NCBI GenBank assembly: GCA_016719785.1
Contig: JADJYJ010000020.1
Coordinates: 1 to 64,000, forward strand
From: Candidatus Amarolinea dominans
GTDB lineage: Bacteria > Chloroflexota > Anaerolineae > SSC4 > Amarolineaceae
Direction of reading: 5' to 3'
Length of the DNA: 64,000 bases
Shown: positions 8,859-16,910 of the stretch, one piece after another
Position numbering within the stretch: position 1 is the stretch's first letter
Layout of the letters: each line of letters starts with the position of its first letter
Program-made: the position numbers and the translations under genes
Notes under the pieces: model-generated
The model's database searches: none
The model's input: the letters and a program-made list of their open reading frames with translations, nothing else
Told to the model about the DNA's origin: nothing

Positions 8859-9890
8859 CTATAACAACAGCATGGCGTCGCCGAAGGAAAAGAACCGATA
8901 GCCCTGTTGGATGGCCGCAGCATAGGCTCGATCAATCAGGGGCTTGCCGGCAAACGCGCTGACGAGCATGAGCAGGGTGGAACGCGGGAGATGAAAATTG
9001 GTGATCAGGGCATCCACGGTGTGAAAGACGGCGCCCGGTGTCAGGAAGAGGTTGGTCCAGCCGCTGAATGGGCGCAGGCTGCCCTCGCTGCCCGGCTGGC
9101 GGCTGGCCGTTTCAAGCACGCGCACGGCTGTGGTGCCCACCGCCACGCAGCGTCCGCCGGCGCGGCGATGGGCTTCGATGGCAGCAGCAGCGGCCGGCGT
9201 CAGTTCGGCCCATTCGTGGTGCATCTGGTGGTCGGCAATGCGTTCCACCCGCAGCGGCCGAAAAGTATCAAGCCCGATGTGCAGGGTGATGAAGGCAAAG
9301 CCGATGCCTTGCGCGGCCAGGCGCTCGATCAAGGTCGGGGTGAAGTGCAGCCCGGCCGTGGGCGCGGCCGCCGAACCGCTGACCCGGGCGTAGATGGTCT
9401 GATAACGCTCGGCATCGCGCAAGGGTTCGTGAATGTAGGGCGGCAAGGGGACTTCGCCCAGGCGCGCCAACTCAGGCAGGGGCGGGCGTTCGAATTCGAT
9501 GAGACGACTGCCGGCCGCCAACTCGGCCACGATGTGGGCGCGGAGGGTGGGCGCGGCCGGTGCGGTTAGTTCGATGACCAGGCCAGGGCGCAGGCGATGG
9601 CCGCGTACCAGGGCCTCCCAACGCACGTCGCTGACGCGGGTCAGCAGCAACACCTCAACCTGGCCGCCGCTCTCTTTGCGCCCGTGTAGGCGCACGGGGA
9701 GGACGCGACTATCGTTGGCGACCAGAATGTCGCCGGGCCGCAGATAGTCACCGATGGCAGCAAAGGACCGATGGGTAAGCTCGCCGGACGGACGATGCAC
9801 CACCAGCAGGCGCGAGGCATCGCGTGGCTCGATTGGCGTCTGTGCGATGCGGTCCGCTGGGAGGTCGTAGTCGAAGTCTGAGGTTTTCAC
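8859..9890 (-). CDS. queA: S-adenosylmethionine:tRNA ribosyltransferase-isomerase
   Basis: A 343-residue QueA, which transfers the ribosyl group of SAM to preQ1 in tRNA to give epoxyqueuosine. Hallmarks are the N-terminal FDYDLPADRIAQTPIEPRDASRLLV, NDSRVLPVRLHGRK, the AAPTAGLHFTPTLIERL motif, HIGLDTFRPLRVE and the C-terminal TNFHLPRSTLLMLVSAFAG. It lies 19 bases after ruvB on the same strand, the common ruvB-queA pairing. Length is normal and the protein looks intact. Confidence 0.96.
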   Translation of the reverse strand: MKTSDFDYDLPADRIAQTPIEPRDASRLLVVHRPSGELTHRSFAAIGDYLRPGDILVANDSRVLPVRLHGRKESGGQVEVLLLTRVSDVRWEALVRGHRLRPGLVIELTAPAAPTLRAHIVAELAAGSRLIEFERPPLPELARLGEVPLPPYIHEPLRDAERYQTIYARVSGSAAAPTAGLHFTPTLIERLAAQGIGFAFITLHIGLDTFRPLRVERIADHQMHHEWAELTPAAAAAIEAHRRAGGRCVAVGTTAVRVLETASRQPGSEGSLRPFSGWTNLFLTPGAVFHTVDALITNFHLPRSTLLMLVSAFAGKPLIDRAYAAAIQQGYRFFSFGDAMLLL

Positions 9891-9909
9891 GGCAGGATCA
9901 CGCGTGGTC

Positions 9910-10965
9910 CTACTCGGCCTCGGCCGGCAGGTCAGGGCTGAAGAGGGGCGCCTGGGTCGCGCTGGCCGCGGCGGGCGGCGTCAGTCCCAGGTGGTGATAG
10001 GCGCGCGCGGTGACCGTGCGCCCGCGCGGGGTGCGGTCCAGGAAACCGAGCTGCAGCAGGTATGGCTCCACGACATCCATGATGGTGTCGGCCTCCTCGG
10101 AAATGGAGGCGCCGATTGTTTCCAGGCCCACCGGTCCACCGCCGAACTTTTCGATGATGGCACGCAGAACCTGGCGATCGAGGTCGTCCAATCCGAGTTC
10201 GTCAATGTCGAGCAGGCGCAAGGCGGCATCCGTGACCGCGGCATCAATGACGCCATCGGCGCGCACTTGCGCGTAGTCACGCACGCGGCGCAGGAGGCGC
10301 AGCGCGATGCGCGGCGTGCCGCGGGCGCGACGGGCGATCTCACTGGCGCCATCCGCCGACGTTGGGACTTTGAGGAGCGCGGCGGCCCGCGTCACAATGC
10401 TTTCGAGGGCGTCTTGTGTGTAGAAATCGAAACGGTAGACGGCGCCAAAACGTGCCCGCAGCGGCGCGGTCATCAGCGCCAGGCGGGTTGTGGCGCCAAT
10501 CACGCTGAAGCGCGGCAGCTTGAGGCGGATGGAACGGGCGCTGGGGCCTTTGCCGATGACGATGTCGAGCGCGTAGTCTTCCATGGCGGGGTAGAGAATT
10601 TCTTCGACGGCGCGACCGAGGCGATGCACTTCATCAATGAAGAGCACATCGCCCCCGCTCAGGTTGGTCAGGATGGCGGCCAGGTCGCCGGCGCGCTCGA
10701 TGACCGGGCCGGCCGTGACTTTGAGATTGGCGCCCATCTCATTGGCGATGACCGCGGCCAGCGTGGTCTTGCCCAAGCCGGGCGGGCCGTAGAGCAGGAC
10801 ATGGTCCAGGGTCTCTTTACGGCGCTTGGCGGCTTCGATCAGAATGCGCAGGTTGTCCCGCAGCCTGTCCTGGCCAATCATTTCGGTCAGGGTGCGTGGG
10901 CGTAGGGCGGCATCGAGGGCGATCTCTTCCGGGCGTTTGGATGCTGCAATGGTGCGGTCAGTCAT
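9910..10965 (-). CDS. ruvB: Holliday junction branch migration ATPase RuvB
   Basis: A 351-residue AAA+ motor that drives branch migration with RuvA. Seen are the N-terminal RPRTLTEMIGQDRLRDNL, Walker A GPPGLGKTTLA, Walker B LFIDEVHRLG, sensor 1 IGATTRLALMTAPLRARFG and the C-terminal winged-helix region with GGGPVGLETIGASISEEADT and PYLLQLGFLDRTPRGR. ruvA and ruvC are not next to it. It is transcribed from a promoter divergent to the DksA-like gene. Confidence 0.97.
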   Translation of the reverse strand: MTDRTIAASKRPEEIALDAALRPRTLTEMIGQDRLRDNLRILIEAAKRRKETLDHVLLYGPPGLGKTTLAAVIANEMGANLKVTAGPVIERAGDLAAILTNLSGGDVLFIDEVHRLGRAVEEILYPAMEDYALDIVIGKGPSARSIRLKLPRFSVIGATTRLALMTAPLRARFGAVYRFDFYTQDALESIVTRAAALLKVPTSADGASEIARRARGTPRIALRLLRRVRDYAQVRADGVIDAAVTDAALRLLDIDELGLDDLDRQVLRAIIEKFGGGPVGLETIGASISEEADTIMDVVEPYLLQLGFLDRTPRGRTVTARAYHHLGLTPPAAASATQAPLFSPDLPAEAE

Positions 10966-11039
10966 GCCTGTCGTCTCATCTCTCTTGCTGGCGGTCGGCG
11001 CAGCACGATGTGCCGTCGCCCGAACTCTTGTTCGGCTGG

Positions 11040-11068
11040 ATTATACCAAAAGCAATAGGGAACCCCAA
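11040..11068 (-). promoter_or_regulatory. promoter of ruvB-queA
   Basis: TTGGGG (11063-11068), 17-base spacer, TATAAT (11040-11045) on the minus strand. The leader to ruvB is about 65 bases. The same TTGGGG -35 appears at 16787-16792. Confidence 0.6.
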
Positions 11069-11089
11069 GTTGGTGAGGCGCAGGGTGTA

Positions 11090-11118
11090 TTGACGTGAAT
11101 TTCATTTCGTGGTATAAC
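11090..11118 (+). promoter_or_regulatory. promoter of the DksA-like gene and upp
   Basis: TTGACG (11090-11095), 17-base spacer, TATAAC (11113-11118). It overlaps the region where the longest open frame would begin, which supports the later ATG at 11173 as the real start. Confidence 0.75.
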
Positions 11119-11172
11119 AGGCGCGCTCTTAGTGTGGCGCAATGGCTGTATGTGGGATGGAGTGTGGATCAG

Positions 11173-11556
11173 ATGAATCGTGAAGAATTGGTAGACCGCG
11201 AGCGGATAAAGCTGGAAGCCGGACGCACGGACCTCGAAGCCAAGATTCAGCACCTGGGTGAATGGTTGAAGAGCGAAGTTGATATTGATGCGGAGGAGGG
11301 CGATCCAGATCTTTTCGAGCGCGAGAAGAACCTGGCCTTGCTCAATACCCTGGAGCGTCGTCTGGAACAAATCAACAGCGCGCTGCGGGCTATTAGCAAA
11401 GGTCTGTATGGCGTCTGCGAACGCTGCGGTCAGCCCATTGACCCGGCGCGGCTGGAAGTCAAGCCGGACGCCACGCTCTGCTTGAAGTGTCAGCAAGACG
11501 TGGAACGCCTGGTCAGGCGCGGCCTGGCGCCCACTCAGATTGATTGGGAGCGTTAG
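11173..11556 (+). CDS. TraR/DksA-family zinc-finger protein
   Basis: A 127-residue protein with an N-terminal coiled-coil region rich in Glu, Leu and Arg (RIKLEAGRTDLEAKI onward) and a C-terminal four-cysteine zinc finger C-x2-C-x17-C-x2-C (CERCGQP to LCLKC). This is the DksA/TraR layout; members bind RNA polymerase through the secondary channel and modulate transcription, often with ppGpp. The ATG at 11173 has GGAG ten bases upstream and lies downstream of a strong promoter. Its stop is three bases before the GTG of upp, so the two share a transcript. Which promoters it affects is unknown. Confidence 0.85.
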   Translation: MNREELVDRERIKLEAGRTDLEAKIQHLGEWLKSEVDIDAEEGDPDLFEREKNLALLNTLERRLEQINSALRAISKGLYGVCERCGQPIDPARLEVKPDATLCLKCQQDVERLVRRGLAPTQIDWER

Positions 11557-11559
11557 GCC

Positions 11560-12186
11560 GTGGAAGGTCTATTTGTCTCGAACCATCCGCTCATTCGACA
11601 CAAGGTGGCTCTGCTGCGCGACATCCAGACCGAGCCGAAGAAGTTCCGCGAGCTGATCCGCGAGATTGCCATCTTGTTGGCCTATGAGGCGACGAGCGAC
11701 CTGGGACTTTCGCCAGTGACGGTGACAACACCGATGGGACAGGCGGACGGCACGATCCTGGCTGAGAAGATCGGCCTGGTGCCGATTCTGCGCGCTGGCC
11801 TGGGTATGGTGGAAGGCATCTGGGAAATGATGCCGGGTGCTGAGGTTTGGCATCTTGGCGTCTATCGTGACGAGAAGACCCTGCGGCCCGTGCAGTATTA
11901 CAACAAGCTGCCGGTGGCGCCGACGGTGCAGGTTTGCCTGGTGTTGGACCCCATGCTGGCGACGGGCGGCTCGGCCGTGGCCTGCATTGACATTCTAAAA
12001 CGCTGGGGCGCACGCCGCATCAAGTTCGTGGGCATCATCGCCGCGCCGGAGGGTGTCGCAGCCTTGCACGAGGCCCATCCCGATGTCCCAATTCATATCG
12101 CTGTGCTCGATTTGCACCTGAACGAGATTGGCTACATCGTACCGGGCCTGGGCGATGCCGGCGACCGGCAGTTTGGCACCGGATGA
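11560..12186 (+). CDS. upp: uracil phosphoribosyltransferase
   Basis: A 208-residue UPRT converting uracil and PRPP to UMP. Seen are HPLIRHKVALLRD at the N-terminus, the LVPILRAGLGMVEG motif, the PRPP loop VLDPMLATGGSAVA and the C-terminal uracil-binding YIVPGLGDAGDRQFGT. Start is a GTG three bases after the previous stop; no better start exists. The stop overlaps the next ATG (ATGA), linking it to dCMP deaminase in a pyrimidine salvage unit. Confidence 0.96.
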   Translation: MEGLFVSNHPLIRHKVALLRDIQTEPKKFRELIREIAILLAYEATSDLGLSPVTVTTPMGQADGTILAEKIGLVPILRAGLGMVEGIWEMMPGAEVWHLGVYRDEKTLRPVQYYNKLPVAPTVQVCLVLDPMLATGGSAVACIDILKRWGARRIKFVGIIAAPEGVAALHEAHPDVPIHIAVLDLHLNEIGYIVPGLGDAGDRQFGTG

Positions 12187-12656
12187 TGGGCGCCACGGCC
12201 AAGTCAGGTCGTCCACCGTGGGATCAATACTTCATGAGTATCACCGCGCAGGTTGCCACGCGCAGCACATGTGATCGCGCGCAGGTGGGCGCGGTCATCG
12301 TCAAGGAGCGCCGGATTCTGACCACGGGCTACAACGGCTCACCCGCCGGCTTGCCGCACTGTGACGACATCGGCCACCTGATGGTGGACGGCCACTGTGT
12401 GCGCACGCTGCATGCCGAGCAAAACGCCATTTTGCAGGCCGCCCTGCATGGGGTCTCTGTGCAAGGTGGCACGGTTTATGTGACGCACCAGCCGTGCCTG
12501 ACCTGCGCGAAGATGATCATCAATGCTGGCTTGCTGCGCGTGGTCTATGCGGGCGATTATCCGGACGAAAACGCCCGCGCCTTCCTGTCGCAGGCAGGCG
12601 TGGCCTTGATTCGCTATGATTCCCTGATGGCTCCTGCGTCAGCCGGCGCGGCTTAG
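12183..12656 (+). CDS. dCMP deaminase (ComEB-like)
   Basis: A 157-residue zinc-dependent deaminase of the cytidine/deoxycytidylate deaminase fold. The zinc and catalytic motifs are HAEQNAIL and PCLTCAKMI, with the nucleotide-binding GYNGSPAGLPHC upstream. dCMP deaminases make dUMP, feeding thymidylate synthesis. The start overlaps upp by four bases. Length and motifs fit the ComEB group; specificity for dCMP is inferred from family resemblance. Confidence 0.9.
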   Translation: MMGATAKSGRPPWDQYFMSITAQVATRSTCDRAQVGAVIVKERRILTTGYNGSPAGLPHCDDIGHLMVDGHCVRTLHAEQNAILQAALHGVSVQGGTVYVTHQPCLTCAKMIINAGLLRVVYAGDYPDENARAFLSQAGVALIRYDSLMAPASAGAA

Positions 12657-12698
12657 CTGCGCGCGGCGCCGGGCGCAACCGGACGATGTCTATCACCC

Positions 12699-14180
12699 AT
12701 GATGCAACGTAAACGATGCTGGCCTTCCGTCCCCCACTCCCTGCTCGCCAGGCCCACCTGGTTGTGTCTCCTGTGCATGCTCGCCCTGCTCAATGCCTGC
12801 GATTCGCGCCCCGGGCCGGCAACGACCCCGGCCGCCAGCGCCGTCACTTTGACCTGGGCCGTCACGCTGCCCGCGGGCACGCCGCCCGACGAGGAGATCT
12901 TTCTCAGCGGCAATTGGAACCAATGGCAGGCCGCCGATCCGGCACTGCGCCTGGTGCGCCAGCAGGGCCGGGCGACGCTAACCCTGACAGTAGAAAAGGG
13001 GCAAACGTTGGAATACACATTCACGCGCGGCAGTTGGGCCAAGCGCGAGGCTGACGAAACGGGGCAGCCGGTTCCCAATCATGTGCTGTTGGTTGAGACC
13101 GCGCGCGCGATTGATCTGCAACTGGCCGGCTGGTCAGACCTGCGCCAGGAAGCCGGCATCACCACGCCAACCCCGGATCCATCCCTGGTTAATCCGTATG
13201 ATCCACGTGCCCAACGTGTGCAGCTTCTCAGCCGGGCCTTGGGCATCCGCAAGACGTTCTTCATCTACGTGCCCCCGGACGCCGCTGCGCATCCCGCTGA
13301 GCGCTATCCTGTGCTCTATCTGTTCCGCGGACATGAGCGCGAATGGGTGAACCCGGCCGAGGATATGTCGCGCGGCAACCGCAATGTGATTGACGTTTAC
13401 GAAGAATTGGTGGCTGCCGGCGCCATTGGCCCGATGGTGCTGGTCTTTCCAGGCATTTCCAGTAACGACAATGTGTACAGCGGCATGTTGGTCAACATGA
13501 TTGACCCGGAAAAGACGCATGGCGCCCGCGGGGTTGGTTCGGGCCGCTTCGAGGATTATTTCTTGCAGGACCTGATCCCGTTTATCAATGCCAACTATCC
13601 GGTGCTGCCAGGCGCCGCCCATCGCGGGGTGGATGGATTTTCGTTGGGCGGCTTCATGGCGGTCAAAATTGCGACGCAGCATCCTGATTGGTTTGCGACT
13701 GTGGGCGCCTATGATGGCCTTTTCTTCTACGCCGGCGTGATTTCCAACGTGGTGACCTCCACCCTGGGGGTGACCCTGACCGCGCCGCTGTCCAACCCGC
13801 TGGTCACCAACGACACGACGAGCGTGCGCCTGGGCATCAGCCTGGATGATCGTTCGTTCCAGAATGGACTCTTTGATCCTGTGTTTGGCTCTCCACGAAA
13901 CATTCAGTTCGCTGTGGCCAATAACCCCGCCAATCTTCTCCTCAACACGCCGGCTGACGCCTTCGAACACCTGCACTGGTTCATCGAATACGGGCCAGAG
14001 TCGCGGGAGCCGCACGATTCCAACTTCTATCGCGGTCAATACTTCATCAATCTGCTGGCGCGCATGGGGCTGGTCAACGATGGCGGCGCCATTGCCAATG
14101 GCCGGCACACCTGGGCACAGGCAGATCAGCACCTGGCGCGCACCCTGCCCAAGCACTACGCCGTGCTCAGCGCACCGTGA
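12699..14180 (+). CDS. lipoprotein esterase with N-terminal starch-binding-like module
   Basis: A 493-residue protein. The N-terminus is a lipoprotein signal ending in LLNAC (Cys about residue 34). Residues about 48-140 form a beta-sandwich module (TLPAGTPPDEEIFLSGNWNQ to YTFTRGSWAKRE) like glycogen- or starch-binding E-set domains. From about 175 the fold is that of the putative esterase (esterase D/enterochelin esterase) family: KTFFIYVPPD, YPVLYLFRGH, nucleophile Ser in DGFSLGGFMA and a late His in NGRHTWAQAD. It probably acts outside the cell on an ester-linked polysaccharide or related substrate. A similar module occurs in the GH13 enzyme at 18367. Start could be either of two adjacent ATGs. 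Confidence 0.8.
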   Translation: MMQRKRCWPSVPHSLLARPTWLCLLCMLALLNACDSRPGPATTPAASAVTLTWAVTLPAGTPPDEEIFLSGNWNQWQAADPALRLVRQQGRATLTLTVEKGQTLEYTFTRGSWAKREADETGQPVPNHVLLVETARAIDLQLAGWSDLRQEAGITTPTPDPSLVNPYDPRAQRVQLLSRALGIRKTFFIYVPPDAAAHPAERYPVLYLFRGHEREWVNPAEDMSRGNRNVIDVYEELVAAGAIGPMVLVFPGISSNDNVYSGMLVNMIDPEKTHGARGVGSGRFEDYFLQDLIPFINANYPVLPGAAHRGVDGFSLGGFMAVKIATQHPDWFATVGAYDGLFFYAGVISNVVTSTLGVTLTAPLSNPLVTNDTTSVRLGISLDDRSFQNGLFDPVFGSPRNIQFAVANNPANLLLNTPADAFEHLHWFIEYGPESREPHDSNFYRGQYFINLLARMGLVNDGGAIANGRHTWAQADQHLARTLPKHYAVLSAP

Positions 14181-14281
14181 CCGCTCTTGTAAACATCATC
14201 ACAAACTGACATTCATCATGTTAGTGGCCGTTGCGCGGTGATACACTGGGCGCAACTGCTGCGAATCATGAGGAGTCTGCG

Positions 14282-15223
14282 ATGCTTTCGCTCCAAGAGC
14301 GGCTTGGCCAGGGCGATACGATATTGCTCGACGGCGCAACCGGCACTGAACTACAGCGGCGTCAGATTCCGACGCCGCTGCCGTTGTGGTCGGCCGCGGC
14401 GTTGATCAACCAGCCGGAAGCGGTGCGCCAGATTCACCTCGATTACCTGGCGGCCGGCGCGGACATCCTGACGGCCAATAGCTTTCGCACCTATCGGCGC
14501 ACCCTGGCGCGCGCCGGGTTGGGCGATCGGGCGCAAACCTTGACCTACCGTGCGGCCACGTTGGCGATTCAGGCGCGACGGGATGCCGGTTTACGCAGCA
14601 GTGTCCTGATTGCCGGCTCGATGAGCCCGCTGGAAGATTGCTACGCGCCGCACCTGACGCCAACCCAGGCCGAGTGCGAGGTTGAGCACGATGAGATGGC
14701 GCGCTACCTCGCGGCGGCCGGGGTGGACCTGATCCTGGTGGAAACGATGAACACGATCCGCGAGGCCGTGGCAGCCGCGTCGGCGGCGCAGCGCACCGGT
14801 CTGCCCTTCATGGTGAGCTTTGTGTGTGGCAACAACCAGCGTCTGCTCAACGGTGAGACCCTGGCCGAGGCTGCTGCCGCGCTGGCACCGCTCGACCCGC
14901 TGGGGCTGCTGGTCAACTGCATGTCAACACCGGCGGTATTGTCTGCCCTGCAAGAGTTGCGGGCGGTGACGGATCGGCCGATTGGCGCCTATGCCAACGT
15001 CGGTCATGCACAATCGGATTGGGGATGGGATTTTACTGAGGATATTTCAGCCGAGGCTTACGGGCGCCATGTGCGCAGTTGGCTGGCGATTGGCGCACAA
15101 ATCGTCGGTGGTTGTTGTGGCACCACCCCCGCGCACATCGCCATCCTGGCCGACGTGATCTATGACCACGCCGAGGTGAGCAATTATCGTCCGGTACGCA
15201 ATCGGGAATTTGTTTTGGCTTGA
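14282..15223 (+). CDS. homocysteine S-methyltransferase family protein
   Basis: A 313-residue protein of the zinc-dependent Hcy methyltransferase family. N-terminal LLDGATGTELQRRQ and ADILTANSFRTYRRTL are typical. The zinc ligands are the Cys of LLVNCMST and the paired Cys of VGGCCGTTPAH. It transfers a methyl group, for example from S-methylmethionine, to homocysteine to make methionine; donor specificity cannot be read from sequence. ATG 14282 is chosen because AGGAG lies seven bases upstream; an upstream frame extension has no support. A strong terminator follows. Confidence 0.88.
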   Translation: MLSLQERLGQGDTILLDGATGTELQRRQIPTPLPLWSAAALINQPEAVRQIHLDYLAAGADILTANSFRTYRRTLARAGLGDRAQTLTYRAATLAIQARRDAGLRSSVLIAGSMSPLEDCYAPHLTPTQAECEVEHDEMARYLAAAGVDLILVETMNTIREAVAAASAAQRTGLPFMVSFVCGNNQRLLNGETLAEAAAALAPLDPLGLLVNCMSTPAVLSALQELRAVTDRPIGAYANVGHAQSDWGWDFTEDISAEAYGRHVRSWLAIGAQIVGGCCGTTPAHIAILADVIYDHAEVSNYRPVRNREFVLA

Positions 15224-15266
15224 TTTCGGCGGCTACGCTTGGTTAGCGTGTGTACCTCCTGTGTGA

Positions 15267-15304
15267 GTGCGGCGGGATTGTGGGAATCCCGCCGCACTTT
15301 ATTT
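15267..15304 (+). terminator. intrinsic terminator after the methyltransferase
   Basis: A perfect 13-bp stem (15267-15279 with 15285-15297), five-base loop GTGGG and the tail TTTATTT. It also lies downstream of the convergent aminotransferase gene and could hinder read-through both ways. Confidence 0.9.
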
Positions 15305-15315
15305 CAGGCGCCAAG

Positions 15316-16170
15316 TCAACCGTCTGCAGGTGTTTGCGCCGCGATGGCAGCCTGGAAGTTCCCTTCGAAGCAGCGGCTCAGATGTTGGGTGATGGGGCCG
15401 GGGCGGCCGTCGCCGATCGGCTGACCGTTGATGCGCACCAGCGGCATGATGTGGCGGCTGGTGCTGGTGAGAAAGGCCTCATCCCAGGCGCAAATCTCGC
15501 TCTCTGCCAGCGGCGCGGCGACGACTTCGATGCCTTCGCGTGCGGCCAGGGCCAGCACGATGTCGGCTGTGACGCCGGCCAGCACCTCCTCCGGCGGCGG
15601 CGTCAGCAGGCGCCCGTCGCGCACAACGAACAGGTTGGAACTGGAACCTTCTTTGATCGTACCGCGACTCTGCAGCAGCCCTTCATGCTCCCCCTGGCGC
15701 TGCGCTTGGCGGCGGGCCAGGAAATTGACCAGCGTGTTGAGCGATTTGGCCTGGGGCAAGGCGCGTTCGCCTTCGAAGGTCACCGCGCCCGCGCCTTCGC
15801 TGTAGAACTGCGCCTGATAGATCGGCAAACTCTGCGCCCAGATGAATGAATCACCTTCGGCGCCGCCATTGGCGCCGAGCACAAAAAGCCGCAGCAGGCA
15901 GCTCTGGAGTTGACTGGCCGCCAGCAGCGCGGGAATCCAGCTCGCGATCTGTGCGCGGTCATGCGGCAGCGTCATTTCGAGGATCGCGGCCGAGCCGGCC
16001 AGCCGCGCCAGGTGCTCCTCCAGGTGAAAGATCACGCCGGACGCGACCTGGATAGATTCATAGATGCCATAGGCGCCGTAGAGGGCTGGATGAAACACCG
16101 GCACCTGCGCCTGCGCCGCCGTCACCAGGCGGCCGTTGTGACAAACAATTTCAGCTTGTGGAAAAGACAT
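15316..16170 (-). CDS. class IV aminotransferase (IlvE/PabC-like)
   Basis: A PLP enzyme of fold type IV, about 284 residues. Seen are the catalytic Lys in QAKSLNTLVNFLARR, the glutamate loop TIKEGSSSNLFVV and the C-terminal EAFLTSTSRHIMPLVRING. The family includes branched-chain aminotransferase, aminodeoxychorismate lyase and D-amino acid aminotransferase; the sequence alone does not settle which. ATG 16170 is chosen because GAGAG lies five bases upstream; a GTG two codons earlier is possible. It follows the phosphoribosyltransferase gene by 12 bases and is probably co-transcribed. Confidence 0.8.
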   Translation of the reverse strand: MSFPQAEIVCHNGRLVTAAQAQVPVFHPALYGAYGIYESIQVASGVIFHLEEHLARLAGSAAILEMTLPHDRAQIASWIPALLAASQLQSCLLRLFVLGANGGAEGDSFIWAQSLPIYQAQFYSEGAGAVTFEGERALPQAKSLNTLVNFLARRQAQRQGEHEGLLQSRGTIKEGSSSNLFVVRDGRLLTPPPEEVLAGVTADIVLALAAREGIEVVAAPLAESEICAWDEAFLTSTSRHIMPLVRINGQPIGDGRPGPITQHLSRCFEGNFQAAIAAQTPADG

Positions 16171-16182
16171 GCCCACTCTCGT

Positions 16183-16680
16183 TCAAGACAATACGGGGAC
16201 GAGCGGTCGCATCATCAGGTCGCGCCCGCGGTCAATTTCCCAGGGATATACGATCCATTTGTGCGTGATGGCCGCGTAGTAGTTTGGCCCCTCACGTGCA
16301 AAGAACGACTGCCCCGGCTTGTAGTGCAGGACAGCCGTTTCGACGACGCCCCCCACCGCTTCGGTGCGGCCCTTGACGGTCATGATGGTACGCCCACTGT
16401 CCCAGATGTCGTCTACCACCAGGATAGTCTTGTGGCGCAGTTGGGAATCGGCCGGGAACTGCCAGAAAGTCGGCCAGGCCAGTTTTTGTTCGGACGACGG
16501 CAAGAAGTCCACCGCCGCGGTCAGCACAACCTGCAGGCTGAGCGCCTCGGCGATGAGGCCGCCGGGAATAATACCGCCGCGTGTAATCATCAGCAGCGCA
16601 TCGTAACCCCGCTTGAACTGCGGGATCAGGTGATCAATGAGGGCATCCACGTCTTGCCAGGCCAGGTATTCACGCTCCAC
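16183..16680 (-). CDS. purine-type phosphoribosyltransferase
   Basis: A 165-residue type I PRTase. The PRPP loop is ILVVDDIWDSGRTI and a hood-like region includes LLMITRGGIIPGGLIAEAL. This arrangement fits the hypoxanthine/xanthine-guanine (Gpt/Hpt-like) group that salvages purine bases. The start is assigned to GTG 16680 because AGGAG lies seven bases upstream; the ATG at 16704 that would add eight residues has no ribosome site. Exact base specificity is not determined. Confidence 0.8.
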   Translation of the reverse strand: MEREYLAWQDVDALIDHLIPQFKRGYDALLMITRGGIIPGGLIAEALSLQVVLTAAVDFLPSSEQKLAWPTFWQFPADSQLRHKTILVVDDIWDSGRTIMTVKGRTEAVGGVVETAVLHYKPGQSFFAREGPNYYAAITHKWIVYPWEIDRGRDLMMRPLVPVLS

Positions 16681-16763
16681 GGCACACTCCTTTGCTTGCT
16701 CCATAACATGCAGACTGCGCCATCAGACCTTATCGGGAATAAGTCGAGTTGTAGATAAGGCCT

Positions 16764-16792
16764 ATTGTACCCAACTTTGAGAGCAACCCCAA
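16764..16792 (-). promoter_or_regulatory. promoter of the phosphoribosyltransferase operon
   Basis: TTGGGG (16787-16792), 17-base spacer, TACAAT (16764-16769) on the minus strand, about 75 bases before the GTG start. Confidence 0.6.
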
Positions 16793-16874
16793 AACAACCA
16801 AGCCCGTGCGCGTGGACTGCCCGCGCAGGCGCCCTTTGGGCAGCCTGACGCCCTGGAAATGTCTGTCGGTTTGT

Positions 16875-16883
16875 GATATAATA
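16875..16883 (+). promoter_or_regulatory. extended -10 promoter of the sugar-binding protein gene
   Basis: TGATATAAT is an extended -10 element (TG-N-TATAAT) 28 bases before the ATG. No good -35 is seen, which fits extended -10 promoters. Confidence 0.55.
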
Positions 16884-16910
16884 AGTTGACTGTTGGAGGG
16901 AGAAGAATTA